Shown here in pieces: positions 1 to 11,600 of a stretch of DNA of 64,000 bases (positions are counted from its first letter, which is position 1; every line of letters begins with the position of its first letter). The position numbers and the translations under genes were made by a program. The DNA comes from Nematostella vectensis (lineage: Eukaryota > Cnidaria > Anthozoa > Actiniaria > Edwardsiidae): NCBI RefSeq assembly GCF_932526225.1, contig NC_064048.1:1293340-1357339 (forward strand), in the 5' to 3' direction. The notes below the pieces were generated by a model. That model was given only the letters and a program-made list of their open reading frames with translations. It did no database searches and was not told the origin of the DNA.

Positions 1-2446
1 AGGTGGATGGGCCCCTCTTTCCTCCTCCTCATGGTGGTTTCTAGGTGGATAGGCCCCTCTCTCCTCCTCCTCATGGTGCTGTCCAGGTGGATGGGCCCCT
101 CTCTCCTCCTCCTCATGGTGGTGTCCAGGTGGATGGGCCCCTCTCTCCTCCTCCTCATGGTGCTGTCCAGGTGGATGGGCCCCTCTCTCCTCCTCCTCAT
201 GGTGCTGTCCAGGTGGATGGACCCCTCTCTCCTCCTCCTCATGGTGCTGTCCAGGTGGATGGACCCCTCTCTCCTCCTCCTCACGGTGTTGTGCAGGTGG
301 ATAGGCCCCTCTCTCCTCCTCCTCACGGTGCTGTCCAGGTGGATGGGCCCCTCTCTCCTCCTCCTCACGGTGCTGTGCAGGTGGATAGGCCCCTCTCTCC
401 TCCTCCTCATGGTGCTGTTCAGGTGGATGGACCCCTCTCTCCTCCTCCTTATTGTGGTTTCTAGGTGGATGGATCCCTCTCTCTTCCTCCTCATGGTGCT
501 GTTCAGGTGGATTGACCCCTCTCTCCTCCTCCTCATTGTGGTTTCTAGGTAGATGGATCCCTCTCTCTTCCTCCTCATGGTGCTGTTCAGGTGGATGGAC
601 CCCTCTCTCCTCCTCCTCATTGTGGTTTCTAGGTGGATGGATCCCTCTCTCTTCCTCCTCACGGTGCTGTGCAGGTGGATGGGCCCCTCTCTCCTCCTCC
701 TCATGGTGGTGTCTAGGTGGATGGATCCCTCTCTCTTCCTCCTCATGGTGCTGTTCAGGTGAATGGACCCCTCTCTCTCTCTCCTCATGGTGGTGTCTAG
801 GTGGATGGATCCCTCTCTCTTCCTCCTCATGGTGGTTTCCAGGTGGATGGACCCCTCTCTTCTCCCTCTCATTGTGGTTTCTAGGTGGATGGATCCCTCT
901 CTCTTCCTCCTCATGGTGCTGTTCAGGTGGATGGACCCCTCTCTCCTCCTCCTCATTGTGGTTTCTAGGTGGATGGATCCCTCTCTCTTCCTCCTCATGG
1001 TGCTGTTCAGGTGGATGGACCCCTCTCTCTTCCTCCTCATGGTGGTTTCCAGGTGGATGGACCCCTCTCTTCTCCCTCTCATGGTGCTGTCCAGGTGGAT
1101 GGGCCCCTCTCTCCTCCTCCTCATGGTGATGTTGAGGTGGATGGGCCCCTCTCTCCTCCTCCTCATGGTCCGGTCCAGGTGGATCACCCCCTCTCTCCTC
1201 CTCCTCATGGTGGTGTCCAGGTGGATGGGCCCCTCTCTCCTCCTCCTCACGGTGCTGTGCAGGTGGATGGACCCCTCTCTCCTCCTCCTCATTGTGGTTT
1301 CTAGGTGGATGGATCCCTCTCTCTTCCTCCTCATAATGCTGTTCAGGTGGATTGACCCCTCTCTCCTCCTCCTCATTGTGGTTTCTAGGTGGATGGATCC
1401 CTCTCTCCTCCTCCTCACGGTGGTGTCCAGATGGATGGGCCCCTCTCTCCTCCTCATCATGGTGGTGTCCAGGTGGATGGACCCCTCTCTCCTCCTCCTC
1501 ATGGTTGTATTCAGGTGGATGGACCCCTCTCTCCTCCTCCTCATGGTTGTATTCAGGTGGATGGACTCCTCTCTCATCCTCCTCATGGTGATGCCCTTGT
1601 GGATGGGCCCCTCTTCCCTCCTCCTCATGGTGGTGTCTAGGTGGATGGATCCCTCTCTCTTCCTCCTCATGGTGGTTTCCAGGTGGATGGGCCCCTCTCT
1701 CTTCCTTCTCATGGTGGTTTCCAGGTGGATGGACCCCTCTCTTCTCCCTCTCATGGTGGTTTCTAGGTGGATGGACTCCTCTCTCTTCCTCCTCATGGTG
1801 CTGTTCAGGTGGATGGACCCCTCTCTCCTCCTCCTCATGGTGCTGTTCAGGTGGATGGACCCCTCTCTCCTCCTCCTCGTGGTGCTGTTCAGGTGGATGG
1901 ACCCCTCTCTCCTCCTCCTCATGGTGCTGTTCAGGTGGATGGACCCCTCTCTCCTCCTCCTCGTGGTGCTGTTCAGGTGGATTGACCCCTCTCTCCTCCT
2001 CCTCATGGTGCTGTTCAGGTGGATGGACCCCTCTCTCCTCCTCCTCATGGTGCTGTTCAGGTGGATTGACCCCTCTCTCCTCCTCCTCATGGTGCTGTTC
2101 AGGTGGATGGACCCCTCTCTCCTCCTCCTCATGGTGCTGTTCAGGTGGATGGACCCCTCTCTCCTCCTCCTCATGGTGCTGTGCAGGTGGATGGACCCCT
2201 CTCTCCTCCTCCTCATGGTGCTGTTCAGGTGGATGGGCCCCTCTCTCCTCCTCCTCATGGTCCTGTCCAGGTGGATGGGCCCCTCTCTCCTCCTCCTCAA
2301 GGTCCTGTCCAGGTGGATGGGCCCCTCTCTCCTCCTCCTCATGGTGCTCTCCAGGTGGATGGACCCCTCTCTCCTCCTCCTCATGGTGCTGTTCAGGTGG
2401 ATGGACCCCTCTCTCCTCCTCCTCATGGTGCTGTCCAGGTGGATCG
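1..2446. repeat. 42-bp minisatellite, coding on the minus strand
   Basis: About 58 tandem copies of a 42-bp unit (plus-strand core AGGTGGATGGGCCCCTCTC), with point variation but almost no length change. The register is kept as multiples of three throughout. Plus-strand frames are also largely open and give LLLLMVLSRW-like or LSPPPHGAVQ-like shadows. The plus-strand frame has stops at 550-552 and 760-762, while the minus-strand frame has none. That minus frame is the one continued by a spliced signal-peptide exon, so it is preferred as the real reading frame. Confidence 0.95.
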
Positions 2447-4451
2447 GCCTCTTCCTTTCTTTCGCGACCATTTTCGATTGGTTGAGCTCTTTTAAGGGCG
2501 TCCTCTTCTTTCTTCGCATCTACTATATTTGCTCCTTTCTTCAAAGTAAATTGAACACCGTTTTCTCCACTTTTTTTCTCGTGAGTAGGTGACTCACGAG
2601 ATGAATCGATTTGCTCTTCTTCCCCATTCATGGCGATATCCGCTCTTTTTGTTTCCGCTTGGTTGTCGCCTGCTCCTTCCATTGTGGAGGCATTGTCGAC
2701 AAGAGCAGATCCTGTAAGGAAATGTGAGTGAAATTACATCGGCTCGCTTATCCTTATTCATTCGTTTTCTTGTCATAAGAACGTCTAAGCTTCAGTTGAG
2801 GCCGGGCCGTTTTTAATTTTGAAGAATTTTCAGGGTCTCAGAAAATGTTGTGAAGGATGTTAAAATTTTATTTTATATAACATCATAATACTCAACGAGT
2901 TTAGGAGGAGAATAGCACAAAATATCGTTAGAATAATATGCAACATGGTCATTACGTTTACTCGTTCTCAGTCAAACGCGAAGGTCAAGACAAAAAACGC
3001 TTTTTGTGGAACGCCAATTAAATGGTTTCCATGGAGAACGAACGTAAATCATCCATTTACTCTTAACTTTCCCAAAAAAAGGTTTTCGAAACTCGCTTCG
3101 ATGGAGAAATTTTTTAAAAAAGCTAAGGGGCCCAATCAGAGACATTTGGCGTGAGACATTTTGTTCTAAGATAAACCACGCAAAATATTTACCTAACTCA
3201 GGGATCCCTGTTTAATTAAAGAATTACTTTGCTCGTAATTCGAACATTTCCATATCACATGACAATATGCATGACAACATGCCAAATATTGAATTTATTT
3301 TTTAATGTTTTTCTGTAAGGTATTTTTGAAGCTATGTTTTTTGGATAAGCAGTGTGTTTCAATCTTGAATTATTAGCATACAAATTCTACCAAAGTAATG
3401 GAGCCAGGTGCGCATATCTAGAATAAATTAATATTCTTCTATAGTATTCTTTTCTAGTTTTGCCCTTAATCTAACGTTCCAAAAGTTAAATAACTTTCGA
3501 TCTTTCCCTAGTTCAAAAGGTCGCATGCCAATAAAACAAAAATGTAACGCGTAAAATATAGAAAATTGTCAGAAAAAAAATCATTTTTATTCTTAAAGCA
3601 AGACAGAAATTAATAGCCATAATTTCTTATGGCAAAGAAAAACGTTATGAAGGTATGTTTTGAGAAGCCCATGTAGAAAATGTAGCGAAAGAGATATCTG
3701 AATCACAAGATACTTTAAAGCGGTTTTAGCAAGCCATATAATTTTACCTAAAGCGTTGTTTAAACGACCCCTAACAAGTCTGAATATCTCACTAATCTAC
3801 CGGTCACTCTTTTCGCTATGCCCATACACCAAAATTGAATTCAAATGAAAAAAGAAAAATGTGATCAAAATTACCAAACACTGCAGCTTTTGCATATTTG
3901 ACCTATCGTAAATATTTCATGTGCTTCGGATCTCTCTCCTGTGTAGATTTCACAAGTGTGAAACGTTGAATAAGTCACCGTACCGTCAGAAATTAAAAAA
4001 AAACTATGAATGTCATTTAAGGCTTGTTCTCTCCCCAAGTTTTATCATATTTTTTTCTTTAAATCCATCTTCTTTTCGCGATTTATTTGAAAAAAAAAAC
4101 TCCTAACTCCGAAGTTTTATGATTCAACAAGAAAATAATAGAAAAAGTCAGCCCCAGCCGATAAAGATAACTCTATTTCTCTACTCTACTGCAAATCCAC
4201 AATAGCTTGTCTGTAGTCTTTCTAGTTATAAAACTCTGTGGATTGATCACAAATGACTTGTGCTGATCAAGAAACTAAAGTCTCCATAAACTCCATAGCG
4301 TTTTAAGTGTTTACCTAGCTCAGAAAACAAATGCAAATTGAGGATTTTAAAGTATTATAAACTTACCATATTTCAATGGCAAAGGTCTTGCAGATATACC
4401 ATTAGTCAAAAAAAGGCTGAACACCAGCAAAAAACGGCTCCCGCTCGCCAT
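1..4451 (-). CDS. Secreted His/Glu-rich 14-residue-repeat protein, 5' part of gene (runs off left edge)
   Basis: Two coding exons are read on the minus strand. Exon 1 (4451-4367) starts in a good context (purine at -3, G at +4). It encodes a signal peptide with Arg6 followed by a hydrophobic core (FLLVFSLFL), probably cut after residue 21 (GISA/RP), and ends with one base of a codon at a consensus donor (GTAAGT). Exon 2 starts at 2711 after a CCTTACAG acceptor and supplies the other two bases, so the phase matches exactly. It has no stop for 903 codons down to position 1. About 87 residues of hydrophilic, Lys/Glu-rich linker come first. Then follow about 58 units of 14 residues with the approximate pattern HPPxQHHEEEERGx. 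The whole is at least 932 residues. I do not recognise a family. A secreted, metal- or calcium-binding matrix or mucus protein is a guess from composition only. The 3' end and stop are outside the window. Confidence 0.72.
2712..4366 (-). other. Intron 1 of the secreted repeat-protein gene
   Basis: Bounded on the minus strand by a GTAAGT donor (4366) and a TTACAG acceptor (2712). It is AT-rich with several short A and T runs. I see no gene, repeat array or mobile element in it. Confidence 0.6.
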
Positions 4452-4490
4452 TTCACCAGTCTGATGTCGGGAAGTTTTAACATGTAATTG

Positions 4491-4497
4491 CTATATA
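4491..4497 (-). promoter_or_regulatory. Candidate TATA box of the secreted repeat-protein gene
   Basis: TATATAG on the minus strand lies about 40 bases upstream of the ATG at 4451, which would put transcription start roughly 10-15 bases before the ATG. Seen by eye; no transcript evidence. Confidence 0.35.
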
Positions 4498-4917
4498 CGC
4501 AATCACATGATCAGCCCCGCCATATTGTCAACTAATGAGTTCGAGCGTTTGTAGCGTCCCGCTAGCACCTGTTATGAAATCTCTTTCACTTGACTTATTG
4601 TTTTGGAATTCCCTTTAATAGGATGATTTGTATTTGAGGCATTCATGCAGACAAATGGGTAACGCATCTGACGTTATTGGTTTGTCTCTATGGAGATCCG
4701 CGGTATGAGTTTTGTCATTTCCGGCAGATTTCTATGGGTAACAATTTATTTCAGAAAAGTGTCGTTTTCCTACCCGGCTTTGCAAAGCCATAATGTGATT
4801 TGATACAATATTCCCAGGAGCCTGCTAAACAACGGTTATTTGCAAGGGAACATCAAAATAACGATCTACGAATGAAGTCTGATACGTTATTGATGATATT
4901 CGATTGAAAATATCTTA

Positions 4918-5726
4918 AAAACGCCTAGTTTGAAGGCCGCATTAACTTCGCGTAAAATTCAGCCGTATAAAATGTTTACAATTTTATACATGGTTAATTC
5001 GGCGTCTAAAACCATTTTATACGGCCGCTCAAATTAAATACGGGTCTGCGTGATAATACGCCTGGTCCAGCCGCATAGTACCACTTAAAATGCATAAGTT
5101 ATTATAATGAATGCAAATGTAATAAACTGGCAGAATCCGGCTATAAGACGGCGTTGGTTTTAAACGCTGAATTGGGTTCCAGCCGTAGCAAAAAGTTAAT
5201 TGAATTATGAAGTCACGCGAAGGATTATCCAGCGGTCTCAAATAAAGTTTTAGCATAACCTTCCGCCCGTGCGCTTAACCACACCATTGAACATTGTATT
5301 TATTGGTCTTCTTCTTTTTTCCGAGATCAAATGGCGACGTTCAAGAAACCCACGTCTCGATAAGCTCGCTATTTTAAATTCCGCAAACAGAACACAAATT
5401 TCGTTTTTGCCAATTCACATGCCTGCTTTTCAACGCGATAAAGCATAATACTTCATGTAGCTATCGATATGGTTAGGGTTTGGGTTAGGGTTAGGGTCAG
5501 TGTCCAGGACACACTATATTGATGGCTACATGAAGTTTCAACCCGCGAAACGAGCCATGTACCGCTGTCATTGTGATAGCACAGGCACTTATGGCTAGCC
5601 CACTAGAACTAAATTATTTACATACGCCTAATTAAATACGGCGTCTAAAGCCACCGCTATATTTACGTCGACTAAAATTAGAATTTTTTACGGCGCGGTG
5701 TTTGCGGCCTTTTAACTAGGCCTTAG
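4918..5726. mobile_element. Non-autonomous TIR element (MITE-like), about 0.8 kb
   Basis: The ends form imperfect terminal inverted repeats of about 40 bp: left 4918-4960, with core CGCCTAGTTTGAAGGCCGC; right 5685-5726, whose complement has GGCCTAGTTAAAAGGCCGC. Both are followed by a GTAAAA..TTC block. TTA flanks both sides (4915-4917 and 5727-5729), a plausible 3-bp target duplication as in PIF/Harbinger elements. A subterminal inverted pair GCCGTATAAAATG (4962-4974) and its complement (5013-5025) is also present. It contains no transposase ORF. Confidence 0.5.
5450..5536. repeat. Hairpin enclosing telomere-like repeats
   Basis: The arms ACTTCATGTAGCTATCGATA (5450-5469) and the complement of 5516-5536 match with two mismatches over 21 bases. 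The loop holds GGTTAGGG/TTTGGG/TTAGGG/TTAGGGT at about 5471-5497, then a small palindrome TGTCCAGGACA. It lies inside the TIR element. Confidence 0.7.
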
Positions 5727-6457
5727 TTACTTTCTTGAATTAGCCGATGGAAATGGATGCCTTTGTGACTCGGCATTAACGGAAACGCGAAATATATTCA
5801 AAATTGTAAAAGCAGGGTGTCTCTTGGAGGTTTCTTTGAGATGTGACTGATAATTTAGAGCGGATGGCCTGTTAGATGATACCGCGGATTGGGATGGGTT
5901 ATTTTGTCTCTTGTCGGTGAGACGCGCAAAAAAACTTATTAGAGAATAATTTCGCTCGTAATTCAAACATTACCATATTGCATGAAAACAAGACAACTAA
6001 CTAATGATACATATTTATATTATTTTGTTTTTGTTTTATTCTTTTCTGTAAAGCATTAGAAACAAAAAGGCCCACTGGATCAAACTGACACGTTCGTTAT
6101 TGTATTTGTCAATCAAATTTCATGATTGTTGCTTCTACATTTTGCTGTGATACCATAGTTCTACCATAGAAACTTGTTGATTCACAAAAAAGCGACTAAT
6201 CCTAAAGGCATCAAGTTGTCATTCAAGAATTAGAGTTTTTTGTAAGAAATAAATCAGATACGTCTGATTTGCAGCATTTAAAATGAGCCCGCGTTTGAAG
6301 GTGAGCCACACAGAGAGACCACAACAACAAAACATGCACGGCTGTTTAATAAATTACGGTCAGTCTATTTTTTTTAAATCATGGTCGGTTTGCATACCTA
6401 TCCTAAGTGATCAAAGAAAAAAAACTTTTTTAGCTATTAGAGGTTGAGGAAAAAAAG

Positions 6458-6465
6458 AAAAAAAA
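6458..6465 (-). terminator. Pol III terminator of the tRNA-Arg gene
   Basis: A run of eight T on the minus strand begins four bases after the tRNA 3' end. A second T run follows at 6450-6456. Confidence 0.75.
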
Positions 6466-6469
6466 TATA

Positions 6470-6543
6470 CACCCCTGGTGGGACTCGAACCCACAACCTT
6501 TGAATTAGAAGTCCAACACGCTAGTCCATTGCGCCACAGGGGC
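6470..6543 (-). tRNA. tRNA-Arg (anticodon UCU)
   Basis: A 74-nt cloverleaf on the minus strand. The acceptor stem is GCCCCTG/CAGGGGT (first pair G-U), the D arm GCGC..GCGT, and the anticodon stem TTGGA/TTCAA with loop CTTCTAA giving UCU. The T arm is GTGGG-TTCGAGT-CCCAC with discriminator G. Internal A box TGGCGCAATGG and B box GGTTCGAGTCC fit the Pol III consensus. It has no intron and no encoded CCA, as usual for nuclear eukaryotic tRNAs. Confidence 0.93.
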
Positions 6544-6685
6544 AGACGAAAAATTTAAGTTGTTAATTGTTTATTTAAACCATGACAAAGGGCATAGCAG
6601 CAACTCTCGCATCTTATTGAATGTTCCTAGAGCATGTCTTCGATAAAATTGCAAATAACGATCATTGCTTTTGTTTTCTGCCTTT

Positions 6686-6715
6686 CCTACTAAAGAAAGA
6701 TCTTTCTTTAGTAGG
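6686..6715. repeat. Perfect 30-bp palindrome
   Basis: CCTACTAAAGAAAGA is followed directly by its exact reverse complement with no spacer, centred on AGATCT. It is about 140 bp upstream (5' side) of the tRNA-Arg gene. Confidence 0.9.
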
Positions 6716-8671
6716 GAGAGAGAAGTCATAAATTCCGTTGAGAAAACCCCCCCAAATCGTTTATTACACGTGAATTTGACAACAACAAGGCATGTTCTAA
6801 GTTCTAAGGCAATTTTATTGACAACATTTCACAAAAAAAAAAAAAAAACGCTTTACTCGACCGATCTCAGAACAGCCAAATTCCGAGCTACGACAAGCAA
6901 CCATTGCCTGGGCTACCTGTGACAAGCCTTGGAGCGACATTACAACTCTATCACGAACGAGAAGACAGTGAACAGAGACAGCGAGCAGATCAAGAAATCA
7001 ACTGTAACTACTACAAGATCATTATCCATCTTCAAATAAATGTTCTTTTAAATTAACAACATGGTCTTTGCAAGGATATAGTAATTTACTGACAGCATAA
7101 AAAAAAATATGTATTTCTTTTCAGCTCCTATTAAAATTTGGAATACCATCGCACCACAGTTTAAGGGTGTTCGGAAGTTAGGTTGCTAGGGAAATTTAAA
7201 ATTATCGTAGATTTGTTAGAAAAAGAGTTTTGCTGAAATTGGTCAAGTGGACCATAGTGACTTTTGCGCTATTAGTAACCATTACTATATAAGCAATCAC
7301 CACACGGGCTACATATTGATGACATCTTAGGTGACGTCATGGGATGACGTCATCACAGCAGAAAAAACGTTTATTTGCCTTCAGAGTTCAGAGTATTCAT
7401 TATTCCTTTCTGAACAAACGTGAGCATGGATTCGAAAAAAAAAATACTGAAAAATCAATTTTGAATGTGCAAGCCATTAAGTCATTGCGCATGCAAGCCA
7501 TTGGGGTATTTTGGTCATGTTTTTCATTTCGGCCAGTATGCCTTACTCCGTGGTCAGTTTAAACAAGAAATTGTCACAATTTCAAAAATTTAGGGTGCCG
7601 TTCTACCTTTTCAGTGGGATCCGAAGTCGTTTTTAATGCATGCGCTGTGGCCCAGACTATTTGGAGGCGCGGCTGCTTAAAATTACCCGCCGGAACGATC
7701 GGGTTAGCCAACCAAAAAGTCACGTGACTTCTTAGTGAAAGTGTCGCCTATTCCAGGGGACCCTCTTTTACGATGGTGGTTGTGGTGTGTGTGGGAGAGG
7801 GGAGGGGAGGGGTCCCATATTAATGCAAATACAGTAGCACAGTGTTTTGGTGAAAATTGTTTCTTTATTTGCTGAAGGCTACACAATAACATAAACCTTC
7901 GCGGGAAGCTAAGTGTAAAGAAAGGGTGCCGAATTAACAAAAAAAAAACGATTAAATTGTATAAAGCAAGATTTAACGAAAACCCTTCAAAATATCGATC
8001 GTGCATGCACAGAAAAGAAAAATAGAAACAAAAACAAGCAGACATGTGTTCTACCTAGCGTAAGTGACTCTCCGTAGGAAAAAAATGGATGGGACCAAAA
8101 ATGAGTCGTCTTACCCCTAGTGAGTCTATTGCATTCAGCTGGACATGTTGATAAGACAAGGGCGGCTCAGGTTAGAGATTTCATCCATTTTATTCGAGTG
8201 GTAAGCGCACTCTACAAGTGGTGGTACAATTAAGTAACGCACCCAGTCGCTAATGCGAGGCAATGAGCTATATGGAAAGAATTATAAGTCTCAATATACC
8301 CTACCCATGATGTCTCGCACTCAATTTTCTTAATTTATCCTACCAAGGGATATTAGCCATCCGGGATATTGAGCCTCCGGGGTATTAGCCCGGTTTATTA
8401 GGGTAATTAGATCTACGGTAGCCGGATACCGGCTCGTGCACGTTCTATTGCGCACGCTGAGTTTCGCCGGAGTCGTGTTCTGAGATGGCACTGGGAAAGC
8501 ATGAAATGCCGTCCTCAACACGACTCGACGATGGTACAAAAAAAAAGCGTGTAAGCATAATTGAAAGTGCACGAGGCCGGCGTCTTGTTGCCGGCTGTGG
8601 ACCTAAATCAGCCTTTTGTGTATTGGGAGAGGGCTTTGGGGGGATGAGAAAAAGTAAGGGTTTGCCCTGGA
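6716..8671. other. Intergenic stretch without recognised genes
   Basis: Apart from the CRE pair, I see only low-complexity patches: poly-A near 6834-6848 and a GT/GA-rich block near 7774-7812. Short ORFs here have no family resemblance. An AATAAA at about 7036 might end an unrecognised transcript or retroelement copy. Confidence 0.5.
7332..7352. promoter_or_regulatory. Pair of CRE (TGACGTCA) octamers
   Basis: Two perfect TGACGTCA sites at 7332-7339 and 7345-7352, 13 bp start to start. No gene start is evident within 1 kb, so any function is open. Confidence 0.4.
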
Positions 8672-8677
8672 TTTATT
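8672..8677 (-). promoter_or_regulatory. Polyadenylation signal of the annexin gene
   Basis: AATAAA on the minus strand starts five bases after the annexin stop codon (8685-8683), so the 3' UTR would be very short. A later signal cannot be excluded. Confidence 0.5.
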
Positions 8678-8682
8678 TTTGC

Positions 8683-11600
8683 TCAATTCTTTCCTACAAG
8701 AGCCATAAGCAGTTTCTTGTAGTCACCGCTACAGTCCCCCTCGATCATCTTGTAAACCGTCTTGTGGTATTTCTGCAGAAACGAGGCCTTGATCTCGACA
8801 AGGTCAACCTACAACACAAACACCACGGTCAAGACATCGTCACAAGGTCAACATACAACACAAATACCACGGTCAAGACATCGTCACAAGGTCAACATAC
8901 AACACAAACACCACGGTCAAGACATTCTTACTAGGTTAACCTACAACACAAACACCACGGTCAAGACATCCTGACAAGTTCAACCTTCAACATAAATACC
9001 ACGGTCAAGACATCCTTACAAGGTCAACCTACAACACAAACACCACGGTCAAGACATCCTGACAAGTTCAACCTTCAACATAAATATCACGGTCAAGACA
9101 TCCTGACAAGTTCAACCTTCAACATAAATACCACGGTCAAGACATCCTTACAAGGTCAACCTACAACACAAACACCACGATCAAAAATCCTGACAAGGGC
9201 AACCTACAACACAAATACCACGGTCAAAACATCCTTACAAGGTCAACCTGTAGGTCTGGTATTACTTGCCTACCCTTGAATGTGAGACCACTTTAAGAAT
9301 GAGAAGAGAGTTGTTGGTGTGTGGATCTGGTATTACTTTCTTACCTCTGAACGTGAGACCACTACACGTATGAGAAGCGAGTCGTCGGTGCCAGCACCCT
9401 TCATGCTCTTCCAAAGGCGGTCGGCAAAGTACTCGGCGGGGTTGCGCGCGCACTGAACTAAAAACAATCAATGTATTATATCACTCAAATGTGACGTCTC
9501 AAGAGGACAGCGCTGTCACGCAAGGCGATACCACACCAGTGACCACAAAACTAAAGAATAAACGAGCCAAACAAGGAGCGCTTTTGGCATAGTTTCACCG
9601 TCACCCCAATAATACAAGGCATTCAAGTAGACGCTCGATTCATTCCTCGTCTTGTTTCTTCTCGGAGCGCGGGTGAAAAAAAAAGGTACAATCGAATAGA
9701 ATCATATAGTCTTGACAAGTGAGTAGAGCTCCTATAGGACCGCTACACGACACGTGACCGTGACCTCTGGCTGTGACTGGTTGAGCGTGACCTCTGGCTG
9801 TGACTGGTTGAGCGTGACCTCTGGCTGTGACTGGTTGAGCGTGACCCTTACCAATACACCTGAAGCCCGCCTTCAGATCTCCAGACATCTCGCGGTCAAT
9901 ACTATTCATGATGTCTCGCTGAGAGATCTGAAAAAGACGAACGAGAAATAAATCATCGATCCCTGAGCTACTTGTCATATAGTGAAGAAAGGGCAGTCCT
10001 TTTAAAAGACAGTGAATTAAGGTGTAGATAAAGGGAAGGCGTATTGGAAGGTATAGGGGTAGGGGTGAGTGGGGCCTGGTGCTCAACTTGATATACTCAT
10101 CGAAAGTCGCCTGGTTCTCACCTTGACATACTCATTGAAAGTCGCCTGGTTCTCACCTTGATGTACTCATTGAAAGTCGCCTGGTTCTCACCTTGATGTA
10201 CTCATTGAAAGTCGCCTGGTTCTCACCTTGATGTACGCATTGAAATTCGCCTGGTTCTCACCTTGATGTACTCATTGAAAGTCGCCTGGTTCTCACCTTG
10301 ATGTACTCATTGAAAGTCGCCTGGTTCTCACCTTCATATACTCATTGAAAGTCGCCTGGTTCTCACCTTGATGTACGCATTGAAATTCGCCTGGTTCTCA
10401 CCTTGATGTACTCATTGAAAGTCGCCTGGTACTCACCTTGATGTACTCATTGAAAGTCGCCTGGTTCTCACCTTCATATACTCATTGAAAGTCGCCTGGT
10501 TCTCACCTTGATGTACGCATTGAAATTCGCCTGGTTCTCACCTTGATGTACTCATTGAAAGTCGCCTGGTTCTCACCTTGATGTACTCATTGAAAGTCGC
10601 CTGGTTCTCACCTTGATGTACGCATTGAAAGTCGCCTGGTTCTCACCTTGATATACTCATTGAAAGTCGCCTGGTTCTCACCTTGATGTACTCATTGAAA
10701 GTCGCCTGGTTCTCATATTGATATACTCATTGAAAGTCGCCTGGTTCTCACCTTGATATACTCATTGAAAGTCGCCTGGTTTTCACCTTGAAATACTCAT
10801 AGAAAGTCGCCTGGTTCTCACCTTAATATACTCATTGAAAGTCGCCTGGTTCTCACCTTGATATACTTATTGAAAGTCGCCTGGTTCTCACCTTGACATA
10901 CTCATTGAAAGCCGCCTGGTTCTCACCTTGATGTACTCATTGAAAGTCGCCTGGTTCGCACCTTGATATACTCATTGGAAATCGCCTGGTTCTCACCTTG
11001 ATGTACTTATTGAAAGTCGCCTGGTTTTCATATTGACATACTCATTGAAAGTCGCCTGGTTCTCACCTTGATGTACTCATTGAAAGTCGCCTGGTTCTCA
11101 CCTTGATGTACTCATTGAAAGTCGCCTGGCTCTCACCTTGATGTACTCATTGAAAGTCGCCTGGTGCTCACCTTGACATACTCATTGAAAGTCGCCTGGT
11201 TCTCACCTTGATGTACTCATTGAAAGTCGCCTGGTTCTCACCTTGATGAACTCATTGAAAGTCGCCTGGTTCTCACCTTGATGTACTCATTGAAAGTCGC
11301 CTGGTTCTCACCTTGATGTACTCATTGAAAGTCGCCTGGTTCTCACCTTGACATACTAATTGAAAGTCGCCTGGTTCTCACCTTGATGTACTCATTGAAA
11401 GTCGCCTGGTTCTCACCTTGATGTACTCGTTGAAAGACGCCTGGTTCTCACCTTGATGTACTCATTGAAAGTCGCCTGGTTCTCACCTTGACATACTCAT
11501 AGAAAGTCGCCTGGTTCTCACCTTGATGTACTCATTGAAAGTCGCCTGGTTCTCACCTTGATGTACTCATTGAAAGTCGCCTGGTTCTCACCTTGATGTA

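Noticed and set aside
7-2592. Plus-strand ORFs of 181-609 codons (LLLLMVLSRW-type and LSPPPHGAVQ-type)
   Set aside because: They are shadows of the 42-bp array. The plus frame is broken by stops at 550-552 and 760-762, while the minus frame is unbroken and joins a signal-peptide exon in phase.
1-4451. Neuropeptide precursor
   Set aside because: It is secreted and repetitive, but the units lack a Gly-Arg/Lys amidation signal and regular dibasic cleavage sites; the repeat reads as a continuous His/Glu-rich chain.
8485-8974. Plus-strand ORFs of 149 and 70 codons
   Set aside because: They overlap the antisense of annexin exon 15 and the 44-bp array and show no family resemblance.
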